Origin: Diphasiastrum complanatum
Lineage: Eukaryota > Streptophyta > Lycopodiopsida > Lycopodiales > Lycopodiaceae
Length of the DNA stretch: 64,000 nt
Direction: 5' to 3'
NCBI GenBank assembly: GCA_029204225.1
Contig: CM055102.1
Span: 27,502,922-27,566,921, forward strand
Below the pieces are notes generated by a model that had not been told where the DNA came from, did not search any database, and saw only the letters and a program-made list of their open reading frames with translations. Within the stretch, counting starts at the first letter, position 1. Every line of letters starts with the position of its first letter. Below, in pieces: positions 46,981-62,804 of the stretch. A program made the position numbers and the translations under genes.

Positions 46981-49900
46981 AAAACCCTAGTAAGAAAGGT
47001 AACACTTGGAACTCATTCCAAGTCTTTGACATCTTGCCACCATGTATATGCCATAGTACGTAAAATTATAATGCTTGCAACAATTCCAATTTTGTTCGAG
47101 GTTACCATGCATGGAAAAAGGTGAAGCATTCCAGTTGAAAATTTGTTGTTGCAAGAAAAGAGAAAATTGGGCCTGATGTAGGTTAGCCAAGGGCGTTGAG
47201 GCTTCCTAGCACGCAGTCGTACCTTCTAGGAGTTTAGGCCTGGCCATGTGGCGCAACGGCCCGGGCGGGTGCCTGCGAAAAACCCCACCGGTGTGTCCGT
47301 CCTGGACCTAACGTCTGGCTGCCCGGTGACGTGGAGCTCCGAGCAACATGTGGCTCATGGCACGCCACGGCCAAGCCTCTTAGATACGAGGGGCCTAAGC
47401 TAGAAGGTTCGTCAAGAAGTGTGTGGAAGTGACTTTAGTGAAAACCTGGAGGAAATCAAAGGAGAAGACTCAGAACCTGTCAGAAGCTAAGCACCTTAGA
47501 AAAGGAGAGTAGTGCGAGTGCCTTGGCTCTGGGGATGGGGGACGAATGCCAACGAGAAAGAAGGCAGAGGTGGCAGCACGATTGACCGCCACCCTGAGGG
47601 AGGGGACAACGTGTGGCACCAACGTGTTGATGATGCTGCCACCTTTGCCTTCCCCAACTCTTGCCACTTGAAGGCGAGGACTACAGCAAAAACATTCCAA
47701 GATTCAGACAAAATGTTGAAAAAAAACCAAATACTAAACTACAGTTCTTCCACCTTTGAAACCAAAGGCTTATTGGGAAATTTAAATTTGGTTTTCAAAG
47801 CCAAATCCAAGCTGTTCATAGATGTGAGATATCTAAACACATAAGGCTTAACAATACATGAATTTATTGACTTTGCATGGAAATTGTAGGCAGATTTGAG
47901 ATAGGAATGAATGCAGTTGAAACACGAAAAACATTGGCTTTGACACTAACTATGAGGGTTCGTCAAAGTAGATCCTTCTCCAAGTATTGCCTTGCTAAAT
48001 ATTGCACCATTCCCAAACCTCTTTCACACTTGGGCAGACATCTTCTATTGTCTGACATCATCACTTCACTAGTTAAATTTAGTAGGAATAGTGTTCCAAC
48101 AATATTCATTGCATGCCCAGCAACAATAAATCAAGAAATTTTTTGTATTAAAGATATGCTCATTAAATCTGCATATGTATGATAAGGATAATGGATGCAT
48201 GTGTGATAGGAAAACCTCTTACTTCTATGGGTTTTGATAGAGTAATGAATTTGATTGGCTATAAGTTTTTACTTTGTGCAGAGAGAGATATATGATTCCT
48301 AAGTGAATTAGCAAGCTTTGTATCATCTACTAGAGCACTTTATAAAACTCACATGTGTGTGTGACACAATTACCAAATACATGTATGAATGGAAAAAATA
48401 CTGTCTCTATGGGCTACATGTCATTGAATTTTGATGTCTATAGCTATTGATTTAGTAATGAGAGACACATTTATTATGCTTGGAGTCACTACCATTTCCT
48501 AGATAATAGCAACTATATGATACTTCTTTCTTTATGAACCACTAATAGCTGATGATTTAGCTAAACAAACAAATTGAAGGTGCCTTCTCTACATGTTAGC
48601 ACTCAATCATGGTTGTCATGTAGAGGAATACAGTACAACCACATCAAATAAAGGTGGAAGTGTTTGGGAGACATGGAAGATGAGGTTTTGAAAAAAATAA
48701 ATACAAAACTTATGAACCCAAGAATTATGAAATTGAAATTAGCCAATGTCGAGCAAATTGAGGAGTTTATTGAAAATGAATGAAAATTTGATTCATGTCG
48801 AGATGCTTAGAATTTGAATGCCAATGCTCCTTATGACCTTTCACCTTGCTAGCTATATGGAATGGAAGGAACACAATGATCATACAACTAACTGAACTAG
48901 GTTTCTTACAAAGCATCAACTATTTAAGGTTTCCATGTGTCACGAGTCTCTTGGACATTTTAGTGATATTTATGTTTATGTATAATCTTTGTTTTCAAAT
49001 TTTTTTTTTTGGAAGAAACTTCACTTGATCACTCAGTCAAAGATGTTCCTTGATGGCATGGTTTTTTTTTTTATAAATGATGGCATTGGTAAATGTGTGT
49101 ATTGGAATGAAACTCTTCACTAAGACTGAAGAATTGTCAAGCAAAGATATACTAGTGTGTTTGTTCTTACATCAATGACATCATGTTGGCATTCCTATTG
49201 GTTTGCATGAGGACAAGTACATATATTTTGATCTTATAACGTGATTGCATACATCAAGACCAGATTTCTCAAGAGTATATCTATGAAGAATATAGATACA
49301 AATATACCTCACATTGATACACAAACAAATATCAAGAATTTGATATCAAAATATTTGTTGGAAATCAACAAATTGGGGATATTGACAGAAGGAAATTAAG
49401 TAATATGTTTGCAGCAATTGAGCCCACAACTGATAATTGAAGACATGTCTATGTAAAACAAACAAGTTGTGAAGCCAAGATAATGATTGTATAATGATAC
49501 TTGCTTGTTGGTCCAGGTTAAACAAGTGGATTACATCTTCAAGAAAAAGCTATAGCTAGTAGATATATTGGAAGGTATCACAACATTATGTATTGAAAAG
49601 GGAAGTCCATCCATAATACAAATCAACTATATGATAAAAATGACAAGGGCTCTATATTCAAGATCTCAGCTACAAGTATCACATTAGGAATGTAACATTG
49701 AAATAAACTTGTGTTGTGTTGTTCATGTGCATTGTGTCAAAAATTGAGTTTGCATTGTGTCAAAAATTGAGTAGATGTCTATGACATCATGTGAGGGTTA
49801 CTTGAAAGGGTGGTAATGCATTTCTTTTCATTTGAAAATTAATCTATCTAAAATGTATTTGTTCCAAAAATTTAATTATTGCCATCTATTACCACATGTG

Positions 49901-51330
49901 AGATGAAGCATGAAAATGTCTACTCAAAATTTGGGAGCTGCTTGTGTGTTATCTTTGTCCAAATGACCTTCAAAGGATTTATGGCGACAATTATGCTTGC
50001 AGAAGAAGGATCCTGAGGGTTTCATGTCATGGATAGGATTAAAATAAGAATATAAATATCTACTTTTATGTGGATTTCTAGGCTAGCATATTATTCTTTG
50101 TTTTTAGTGGAAATAAACATTAGTGTTGTAAACGATTTATATATGCCTATAATATTTACCATGTAGTATTTAAAAGTTGGTTGGAGTCATGGAGAGGTTG
50201 TATCCGTTAATAGAGAAAGTTTATCATGATAGTAAAGAACGTGTTTAGTGCCATGTAAGGTACTAACACATTGTTTTGTAACTCTATAGATGATAGGCAT
50301 ATAAGGAGCATACATCTCTACAACCAAACTAGTTTTAGAATAAAGATATCTTTTTGGACAATAGTTTTGATTATCATGCCAAGTTTTGCCTTTTTAATAA
50401 ACTCGCAAAAAGTGCCTAGAATTATGACATAAAAAAGTTCATACTAATCAAAAGTGAATATGGAGGAGGTAACACCACTTCAAAGAAGATAGAACCTAAA
50501 AGCATATTCATGTTAGCAAAATTTAGGGATCTATTCCTAAGAAAGAATCCAATGTAAATAATTGATGTCCTAATATGATGAGTACATTTGACATATTCAA
50601 AAGCAATTATGAAAGTGGCTATCGTTGCCAAATTTAATGAAAAGATCAGAAACTAGGCTCATTGGACAACAAAGTGAAAATTCTGAGATCTTAAGTGTTT
50701 TTTGGATAACAAATCCCGGATAATGAATTGTGCCTATCATCAACTAGGCATTACTCGGAATTGAAAAGTTAAAGGAATTGACAACACATCTAGCAATATC
50801 TAGAGTGCATATAACAAGAATACTAGCACGAGCCCTGGTTGAAACAAAAGAATGCATGGAGTGCAAATAGAATTGAGAAAGAAATTGTAAAATAGAGGCA
50901 CAAAGAAAAAAGACCAATAAACCTCTGGGCATCAACCATGCAAGAAAAATGGAAAAGTCAAAGATGACAATGAAATGATACACAAAACTTAATTGAGAGG
51001 ACAAAGAAATTCCCCAAAATAAAACAAAATGGAAGAGAATAGTATATTAAAAATGTGGAAAGCACAAAGAAAGTAGGACCGTCAACGAATATCTCAATCA
51101 AAGTAGGAGGGGTAAACAGACAAAGGAAACTGGGACAAATAGTACGGACTTGGAATATACATATGGAAACCCAACAAAAAAAATAATCAAAATGGATGTT
51201 TCACCTAATACTCTATTACATGAGATAGCAAGTGCCATTAGAAGTAGCCCATTATTCAAAACACAACATAAAATATATAGAGGTGAAAAAGGTAGATAAA
51301 ACTGTATTGTTGAGGAGCAAGTTCCTCTCA
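46981..51330. other. No gene recognised
   Basis: Contains a GC-rich block at 47230-47400 that stands out from the AT-rich surroundings, then long AT-rich sequence with short, domain-free ORFs up to 51330. Degenerate retroelement debris is likely but cannot be named. Confidence 0.4.
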
Positions 51331-51785
<455 letters not shown>

Positions 51786-52121
51786 CCACCAACCGTCCCA
51801 CAATTAGTGAATCCTTTCGGGAGCAGTTAGCTCCCCGTAAGAGATAGCTATCCCACTATCTAGGGACCTGAGACTGAATTCTCAACAAGATGTTGTTTGA
51901 TTTTGAGCTCAATCAATTCTATTGAAAAAGAATCAAATTGAAACTAGCTTTCTTGATGTAGAAAATTGACCCAAATTGACTTCTGCTTGACCTAAACTTC
52001 ACAAGGCTTATAAAGTTATCAATCATGAGATCATTCCATTGAATATGTTCCCACAATTTTGAAAAAATTGTAGTCCACCAATTTGCGCTTGACACGGAGA
52101 CGGTGTACACACCGCTGGCCA

Positions 52122-52303
52122 GTATGTGCACGACATCTGTCTCGCCACATCAGCATGTTTTAACACATGTTGCGCGACACGTGTCTAAATTTTTTGTCAG
52201 CACACTACCTGGCCCGTATGTGCACGACATCTGTCTCGTCTCATCAGCATGTTTCAACATATGCTGCACGACACGTGTCTAAATTTTTTGTCAGCCATAC
52301 TGA
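52122..52303. repeat. 94-bp tandem repeat, two units
   Basis: Units begin GTATGTGCACGACATCTGTC at 52122 and 52216, and share CATCAGCATGTTT and GACACGTGTCTAAATTTTTT. Confidence 0.95.
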
Positions 52304-52388
52304 CACGTGCCCGGCAGAGGGTATGGCCCACATCTGGCCATGCATTGTCACGTTGCAACATGTGTCAATACACGTGTCAATTGGGCCA

Positions 52389-52539
<151 letters not shown>

Positions 52540-52672
52540 GCTGCTGCCTTTGGCTGGCGCGCACTTTCTCCCCCTCTGTCTCCTCTCGCTCCCCTGGGCT
52601 GCTGCTGCTGCGCTCTGCCCGCTTTGCCTCTACTCCGCCTTCTCTGCTGCTGCTGCTCCGACTTCTCTACCT

Positions 52673-52673
<1 letters not shown>

Positions 52674-52703
<30 letters not shown>
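52674..52703. repeat. (GT)15 microsatellite
   Basis: 30 bp of GT repeat close to the TC array, in the same insertion. Confidence 0.95.
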
Positions 52704-52706
<3 letters not shown>

Positions 52707-54288
52707 GCTCCGTATTTTTAGGTATTAACTGGCATTTTGCTGCATTTCTTTTTTTGATTTTATTTTTCAGGTAACCAGTTATTGTGCATGAATTTTCCTT
52801 GCAAATTAGCTTCCCAAAGATCTACTATATGCTTTGATTTAGCATGTTTGTGCGAGCGTATGATTTTTTGAAATATTTTAAGTCAATCATGAGATCATTC
52901 CATTGATAGAGTAAATTAATATCAAAAGTGTGCCATTCGTGTGATTGCTTTTTATCCCATGACCATTTGAATATTTCGTGTGTGTGATTCCAGTTATAAT
53001 AAAGTAGATCATGTTTGGGATGTTTGAAGGTGTATTTAATTGTCTTTTTCATGATAGTTTTCAGTCCTTCCGGACCATCTAAAGGTATATTCTCGTAATA
53101 TTTTGGAATATCTGCAACCCATATATTGGTAATCAAAGGTGGTAGATTTAGATAGAAATCCATAGATGACTCACATTGCCAATGTAAAATTGTGTCTGCT
53201 CTTAGGATACTCTTGTATGTATTTGCCTTAAGGCCCGCACCCTCCATGAGGAACGGTGACAACATACCAAGAGCTTCTGTGACAAATTTGGCAAGTCTGG
53301 TAAAACAACAATCGTGAGCATTGGTAATCCATCTAAATGAACCCTTGTGGACTTTATATGTTCAAAGGAGGTATGATAGAGAATTATTTCCCAAGAATAA
53401 AATCTTAGTAGTAGTGTCCATTATATATTAAAGAGAATCCTCAACAGAGTTAGATTGTTTATTGGAAAAAGGAGTAATCCAATCATTCCAATCATCCTTG
53501 GTGCCACTGCTTTGTCCTTTCTTTCCTTTGAAATTTGAAAACTGCTTTTTCTTTGCTGCTCTTAATCCAGAAATGATTGAGTTTAGATTGTTAAGATTGA
53601 AAGAGCCAGTTCTTTTATTCGAGTTCTAGAAGTACTTATCTTGGAGGGTAGAAAAGCTAGGTCGTTTTAGAAGGTGTTCTATTTCTCGGATATTTTCGGC
53701 ATCTCCCAAAGGTGCAAGAAGTTTGGCAGAGGAATCTTTTGCAAGTTCGACGAAAGTGTCAATCATGTATTGGTGGATAAAGAGAGAAGTCAGGTGTGAT
53801 TTCACTACATCCCTAGCTAGTTTATGAAGCCACATGAAAAAGCGGTATTCATCTGATTTTGGAGGGAAGCACGAGGATAAAACTTGGCTAGGTTATTCAT
53901 CATAAACCAGATAGCATGGTCAAACCAAATGATGGAAGAGCTATTTTTGTATTTTTCACCACATCTACACTTGAAAAAAGGTCTTTTCCAAGCAGGATGC
54001 ACCTATTTATTCTTATGAGCATGATTTAGCCATAGCCAGCGGTTAATCAAAGAAGTATGATCGAAATCCAGAAGCATAGAAAATGCGCTGGAATACTCGA
54101 GAGTTGCTTACCGTAAGATAGTATGTTGTCGAATCCGGAACTGGTAGGGTGCTCTTGCTGTATGTGAGAAACAAGCAAACTCTTCGCGGTGATGTGAGGG
54201 AGGATCATCGAAACTGCAAGCTTTTATAGTGTTATGTAGACTAGTTTCTCGGAAGGTCATGAGGGAGGGAAAATTAATTTCCCTCCAG

Positions 54289-57180
<2,892 letters not shown>

Positions 57181-58150
57181 ATGGAGAATCCTAGGCCATT
57201 CGTATCTCATGTTATCAAGAACTTCTCCAAGATAGACTTCCCATGATTTGATGGAAAGGAAGATCCGCGACGATTCTTACAGATCTACACCCATGCGTTT
57301 TAACCCTACGGAGATGACAACCCACAAGAGCTGTTAAGATATTTCAACTTGTGCCTAACCGATACTACGAAGGATTGGTATTTCAATCTAGATCAGAATG
57401 AATGTGATGATTGAAATATCCTCCAAGCCGAGTTCATCACCCGCTTCAAGACCACTCATTTTTTTTTCGATCACTTCCGACAGTTAGGACGTATCTGCAT
57501 GGACAAGAAGAACGAGTCCTTGCGTGACTATATAGAATGGATCAAGAGATTACACGGAGGCTGCGACCCTGAGAGTGTCTTGACATAGTTCATGGCAGGA
57601 CTACCCAAGGGAATCAAGCAACAAATGAAAAGACATGACAAGAATGTCTCTTTTTCATGCGGCTTGCGTTGATGCCAACAAGAGAGTTGATGATAGTGAA
57701 AGCACTAGCTCTGACTTTGATAACTCCGATGATGAGAGAAGCCGCCAGAAGAAACGACGAGTCAAATGTAAGGATAAGCTTCATGATGATACTTCCACCT
57801 CTACGACCAATAGTACTGACATGATCATATCCTCCATAGAGAAGTTGCACACACAGAGCAATGAGCAGTTCAAAAAGATCTCCACTGACCTTACCACAAC
57901 TGTTGATAAAAAACTGAAAGGCTTGCAATCTTGACCCATCCGTACCTATCCGAGAAGAGAGTCCAGTTGGTGTCCACACTGCGTTGGCAACCACATGGAA
58001 AATGAATGCCCACAATTAAGACAAAGGTTAGAGAAACCCACACGATATTGTCACATATGCAATATGAGCAATCATGACATGACTGACTGTCGATACAACC
58101 TACGGAACCAAGCTGCACGCCCAAATCCACATCCTGTCTCGTTGGCACAA
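57181..58150 (+). pseudogene. Gypsy Gag with two zinc knuckles (third element)
   Basis: From ATG at 57181: MENPRPFVSHVIKNFSKIDF, DPRRFLQIYTHAF, LLRYFNLCLTDTTKDWYFNL, NILQAEFITRFKTTHF, ESLRDYIEWIKRLHGGCDPE and FMAGLPKGIKQQMKRH, the Gag capsid-like core with several stops. After a frameshift near 57640 comes a charged linker (SESTSSDFDNSDDERSRQKK) and then CPHCVGNHMENECP (about 57976-58017; C-X2-C-X3-H-X4-C) and CHICNMSNHDMTDC (standard C-X2-C-X4-H-X4-C). Similarity ends before 58246. No protease or RT follows. Confidence 0.85.
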
Positions 58151-58245
58151 TGACAAGGTGCGCTACCTCCCATTCCCACTAGAACCCAAGGACTAGTAGT
58201 GAGAAACCTGCAACCAACTGCTCAGCAGTTGAATATGGTCGAGGT

Positions 58246-59008
58246 TGTTGGGATTTACCGCTGAAGATCTGCGCGTCGCGACAGAGAGAAGTGAGCGGGA
58301 ATCCTCGGTGCATGCAACTACGTCTATCATATTCAGACCGACTTCGATAGTTCGAAGTCTATCGTACTTGATCACAGCTTCGAAGTCACTGGATCGATAC
58401 AATCGATTCCATAGCCATGCACGAATTAACTTGGTTTTACATTTAGCTTTGCAGAAGCGATTAGGTGCGGAGATTAGAGCGACAAATCGACACATGCTAT
58501 CAATCATACAAGACAATTTAATCTACGAATAAATTTATTTGCTAGCAAAAAAAAATTTGAACATGAATAACAATGAGCATTTAATCACAGTATGCAAGAC
58601 CTAGATTACTGGAACATTGATTATTCAGTCGTGAATAGATACAGTCTGAATGCAGTCAGAGTTGCGTTTTTCCTAAGACAATACTTTGTGATAACAGAGA
58701 GAATTAACAAGACAATTGCGCTCTGGATGTTCGATATCTTATTTTCTTGTCCAATCGAGCAACTGATAAGTTGCTGGATATATACACATGGTTAACTAAT
58801 TAAAAGAATGTTTAATATGTAATTTACAATTAGAATTAAGACAATACGTGTTGTTGGCAGTCGCCTTCGTACAATATTTGATTCGGTTAGAGATTCTGTC
58901 CGGTCATGATTCAATGTACTTGTTGATCCACCGATAGTTGGATTGCGGCCGATTGTTCAAGGATGGCCGAATGATCGAATCTGGTCAGATGGTCCGAGAT
59001 GGTCGAAT
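58246..59008 (+). repeat. LTR-like segment of unknown family
   Basis: Begins TGTTGGGATTTACC right after the gypsy gag and runs to the family B LTR at 59009. Composition is LTR-like (AT-rich, no ORF with a domain). No CA terminus or PBS is found before 59009, so it is probably truncated by the family B insertion. Confidence 0.35.
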
Positions 59009-59302
59009 TGTTGGAATTTAATCTAACTCCTCATCCCAACAGCCCTGCTTCCTTCTCTGATTTTTACTCTCTCCAATGAAACCTGCAGAAAATGAATTGT
59101 TTTTCAACAGTCTGCATATTTGAATAGATTGTCGCTACAGTCTGCATTTTTACTCAGGTTTTTCCACAGGCGAAAAACTCGACACCCGACACTGTCGTTT
59201 TTTTTTACCTTCATGAGCAACTAAGTGTTTAGCGACACTTATATAAGTTGTTTTTTGGGCCATTTAGGCACTTCCAGAAAAGCCACACTTTTTGCGAAAA
59301 AT

Positions 59303-59460
59303 GCGACGCTGCATTTTTACATGCAGTTTCTGACATGCGACAATTAGGGCAAAATGTGACACTGCATTTTTACATGCAGTTTCTGACATGCGACAAAAAG
59401 GAGAAAAACTCGACACTACAGTTTTACACGGGATACTACACATGCGACACTGCAGAAATA
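59303..59460 (+). repeat. 53-54 bp tandem repeat in the LTR
   Basis: Units with GCGACGCTGCATTTTTACAT or GTGACACTGCATTTTTACAT start near 59303 and 59356; a third, diverged unit starts near 59410 and a partial one near 59444. TGCA..TGCA palindromic halves occur in the first two. Confidence 0.9.
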
Positions 59461-59589
59461 CACAGTATTCCAAGTACAGACTGTCTACGTCTTCACGCTC
59501 CAATAACAACTATTCCAATTAGGTAGTTAATCAACTGTCAAGCAATCTTGTAAATGTAAAGCTAGAATAATACAAGATCTTCCAGTTGC

Positions 59590-59596
59590 TATAAAT
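59590..59596 (+). promoter_or_regulatory. Putative LTR TATA box
   Basis: TATAAAT in GTTGCTATAAATGTAAATG. The second family B LTR has TATATAT at the same place (about 15764-15770). Confidence 0.5.
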
Positions 59597-60162
59597 GTAA
59601 ATGAGCGATTGAAGATATCACAAGTCATTAAACAAAGATCAAACGACTAGAACGAGTCTTTCAGTAGCTGACTCCTCAGATTTAGTGATTATAGAGAGGG
59701 ATAGAGATCTTCAAAACGTTAGCAATTGTTTTGAATATGTAAGTAGGAATCATGAGCTTATCAGCGCAATTGTATTGTGATCTGATCGTTGTGTTTACAA
59801 CTTTGTTATACAGATTCACTATTGTTCTACATCCTTTGTATTCTTGTTGAATGATAATAACTCTCACTCATCTTACACAAACATTATTATAAGAGAAATG
59901 TATGGCTGTCTCTGACACCTATACTAATTTTACATTTTCTTCATATCAGATTATCAGTATTAGAAAGATTGCATGGCTGTCTCAGACGCCTAATCGTTTC
60001 TTGCAATCTCTCCTTCACGGTAGTCTAAGACTCTTACATTGATAATTTGATTCAACACAAAAGAACAGCTCGTAAATTACTCCATTCTCTAAGTAATCCA
60101 CAATCCTATTATTAACACTTTTTGTTTCATCAGTTGACATCAATCCAAAATGTCAACATATG

Positions 60163-60239
60163 TGATATTAGAGCTGATAATTTACATCCATTGCATCCCA
60201 CAAAAGTGGTATCAGAGCCCACAAAGTGGTATCAGAGCC
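60163..60239 (+). other. Three consecutive PBS-like motifs
   Basis: TGATATTAGAGC (60163-60174; two transitions from canonical) lies 4 bp after the LTR end. Two perfect TGGTATCAGAGCC copies follow at 60207-60219 and 60227-60239, 20 bp apart. The first is the true PBS by position. The others could be a local duplication. Confidence 0.8.
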
Positions 60240-60348
60240 ATTGGTTTATTAGATTACTAGAGTCTAGGAGTTATATACAACTTAATACCTTCTAGTTCTA
60301 TAGAGCTGGTTCATTCAGTTTGTGTTTTATCTCTGCTACTCAATTACA

Positions 60349-61176
60349 ATGGAAGGTTCAACCTCAGAGATCCGCTTGATCAACAAATTCAACGAAGATG
60401 ACTTCCACATGTGGAAGTTTAAGATGAGGATGCTCTTGATTGAGAAGGAGCTTTGGGGATACGTAAACGGTTCAATAGCCAAACCGACAAAACCTGAACT
60501 GCTTCTAGCATGGGAAGCAAAGGATGGCAATGCAGTTGCCATTGTATCCCTGAATCTGAAGGACACTCAGATTGCTCATGTATCAAACAACACCACCTCC
60601 AAAGAAACGTGTGACATTCTTACAAGCATCTACGAAACCTCACATGTTTCCACTCGCCTCTTCTTGAGGAAGAAGGTATTGACACTCAGAATGAGCAAAG
60701 GCACCTCAGTTAGTGATTATCTAAACGAGTTCAAACAGTTGCTAAACCAACTGGCTATAATACATTCACCTATCTCAGAAGAAGACTCTACCATGTCTCT
60801 TCTTGCCAGTCTTTCATCCTCCTACGACGATTTAGTGTTGCTTCTTAGCAATACTCATGTGCTGTCTCTCCAAAAATTGACAGCAAGTCTGTTGCAGGAA
60901 GAAGTTAGGAGGAAAAGCTTGTCTATGACAACGAGTACCAAATCCATGGCAGCTATTCAAACAAGCAGCAGTCCAAGAAGAAGAAAGGCTTCAAGGATAA
61001 GAAGACAAAGGCAGAACAACCAGCAACAGCAGCAACACATTCAATCATCATCCAAGACCAAGCTATTTTGCAGATACTGCAAAAGAACCAACCACAACAT
61101 CAAAGATTGTCACGTTCTCAAGAACAATGAAGTGAGGAAGAAGATGCAGCAGCATCAAAAGGCAACTCTGACATAG
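60349..61176 (+). CDS. Ty1/copia family B Gag, intact (275 codons)
   Basis: ATG at 60349 begins MEGSTSEIRLINKFNEDDFH. I prefer it to the in-frame Met at 60322 because it matches the usual copia Gag start and WKFKMRMLLIEKELW follows. The capsid-like helical core includes NTTSKETCDILTSIYETSHV, LRMSKGTSVSDYLNEFKQLL and SSSYDDLVLLLSN. A basic linker (SPRRRKASRIRRQRQNNQQQ) precedes the nucleocapsid knuckle CRYCKRTNHNIKDC (C-X2-C-X4-H-X4-C, about residues 244-257). It ends with TAG at 61174-61176. There are no internal stops, so the protein could still be made if the LTR is active. Confidence 0.9.
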   Translation: MEGSTSEIRLINKFNEDDFHMWKFKMRMLLIEKELWGYVNGSIAKPTKPELLLAWEAKDGNAVAIVSLNLKDTQIAHVSNNTTSKETCDILTSIYETSHVSTRLFLRKKVLTLRMSKGTSVSDYLNEFKQLLNQLAIIHSPISEEDSTMSLLASLSSSYDDLVLLLSNTHVLSLQKLTASLLQEEVRRKSLSMTTSTKSMAAIQTSSSPRRRKASRIRRQRQNNQQQQQHIQSSSKTKLFCRYCKRTNHNIKDCHVLKNNEVRKKMQQHQKATLT

Positions 61177-62800
61177 TCAAAGATTCGCAAAATGATGATA
61201 AAGAGCTGATGGTACAAGATCAATCCAATAGAGATGCCCGTCAATGGTATCTCGATTCAGGTGCTTCTCAGCACATGACGTCATGCAAAGACCCCTTATC
61301 TACACTCACAGCTACAAAATCAAAGTATATCTTCTTTGGTGACTCCAGTTCACATCAACTTGAAGGCCAAGGTTCTATTTGACTACAATTCTCTGATGGC
61401 ATCACTAGGCAGCTTGATGGTGTATTTTATGTACCCAAGTTAACAAAGAACCTATTGTCTATTAGCAAGATCACAGATCAGGGCTATAGAGCTTTGTTCA
61501 CTGCCAGCCGATGTACTATTTTAGATGAGAATTAAAAAAAAAAATCCTCTATGCTTACAGATAAGGAAATTTGTATATACTGAGTCACAATTTTGCACTT
61601 TCCGTGAGCGATTCAGATGCTAATTTATGACATCAAAGATTAGGTCATCTAAACATGCGTTCAATCTTGTATATGCATCATAACAAAATGGTAATGGACA
61701 TGAATATAAACGCTGTTACTACAGCTAATCAGTCTGTTTGTGAAAATTGCTTACTAGGGAAATAACCTAGAACTAGATTTCCAAGAGGACAAGCCAAAAG
61801 GACGAAGTCCATTTTGTCCTGATACACAATGACCTATGTGGTCCTATAAGCGTACCTTCCTTGGGTCAAGCTCTATATTTTATTACATTCATTGATGACT
61901 ACTCCCAATTTACCAGAGTTATGTTCATGAAGAACAAGTCAGAAGCATTTAGTTGCTTCAAAGATTTCAAGCAATACGTTGAGAATCAAACTGGTCAGAG
62001 GATCAAGGCCCTACAGTCTGATTCAGGGGGAGAGTTTTTGTCAAATGATATGAAGGACTACCTATCTTCATGTGGTGTGCACCATCAGTTTACTACGAGC
62101 TACACTCCACAACAAAATGGAGTTATTGAACAGAAGAACCGCACACTGTTGGAAGCTGCACGATCCATGACAGTTAACGAGCATTTGCCTCAAACCTTTT
62201 GGGCAGAAGCGACCTCTACGGTCTGCTATCTGCAAAATTACTCTAGTACTAAAGTAGTTGATTCCAAGACACCGTTTGAAGCCTACTACGGTTACAAACC
62301 AAGTTGAAACACCTACGTGTTTTTGAATGTCTCTGCTATGCACAAGTGCTGTTTGATCTGAGGAAGAAACTGGACCCAGTAAGCTGCAAAAACATCTTCA
62401 TCGGCTATTCAACATCACACAAAGCATATCGTGTATACGATGTTGTTACAGCGGGCCAGATCTCAGTCAGTCGCGATGTTGTCTTTCTTGAAGACAAGTA
62501 TCACGATTTCAAGCAGAAGCAGCCAATGCATGCCATCCTCCATCGATAGGCAACAACCTACGACTGTTCAAACAACCAAGTTCGTCCCAACAGCTCCGCT
62601 CACCATCGATGGGCCTAGACCCACGACTGTTCAACCACAAGCTGAAGCTATCCCAGTCATGTACCTAGGAGAAACATCCACTCAAGCACCTGCAGTTCGA
62701 AGGTCTGCAAGACAACGACAACAACCTGATCGTTTGGTCCCTCATCAGTCATGATGAACCTGCCATTGTTGCAGAAGCACTGTCAATGCCCAATGCAGAC
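61140..62800 (+). pseudogene. Copia family B protease, integrase and RT start (lightly broken)
   Basis: The protease frame overlaps the end of gag in the -1 frame: ARQWYLDSGASQHMTSCKD, with the DSG active site at about 61254-61262. TGA at 61380-61382 (probably from CGA) and a few later stops interrupt it. GVFYVPKLTKNLLSISKITD leads to integrase; its DDE core is intact at 61861-62307: FITFIDDYSQFTRV, ALQSDSGGEFLS (Asp at 62020) and PQQNGVIEQKNRTLLEAARS (Glu at 62128). Frame changes follow before HKAYRVYDVVTAGQISVSRD and the linker PAVRRSARQRQQPD, then EPAIVAEALSMPNADE, the RT N-terminus, where the copy is cut at about 62800. Confidence 0.9.
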
Positions 62801-62804
62801 GAAA

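Larger units (their letters stand above)
59009..60158 (+). repeat. Copia family B 5' LTR
   Basis: Starts TGTTGGAATTTAATC (the start is confirmed by the polypurine-adjacent LTR start at 14030) and ends AAAATGTCAACA, about 1150 bp with TGTTG..CAACA termini. It carries a tandem array (59303-59460), TATAAAT at 59590-59596, and transcribed-region sequence shared with 15.6-16.3 kb. The 3' LTR is missing from the window. Confidence 0.85.

Noticed and set aside
47249-47410. SINE with box A TGGCGCAACGG
   Set aside because: No box B-like motif at 25-45 nt. GGTTCGTC near 47406 is too distant. Left as a GC-rich block only.
58246-59041. Complete solo LTR with 9-bp inverted ends
   Set aside because: The right terminus belongs to the family B LTR and the flanking pentamers (GAGGT, GCCCT) do not match.
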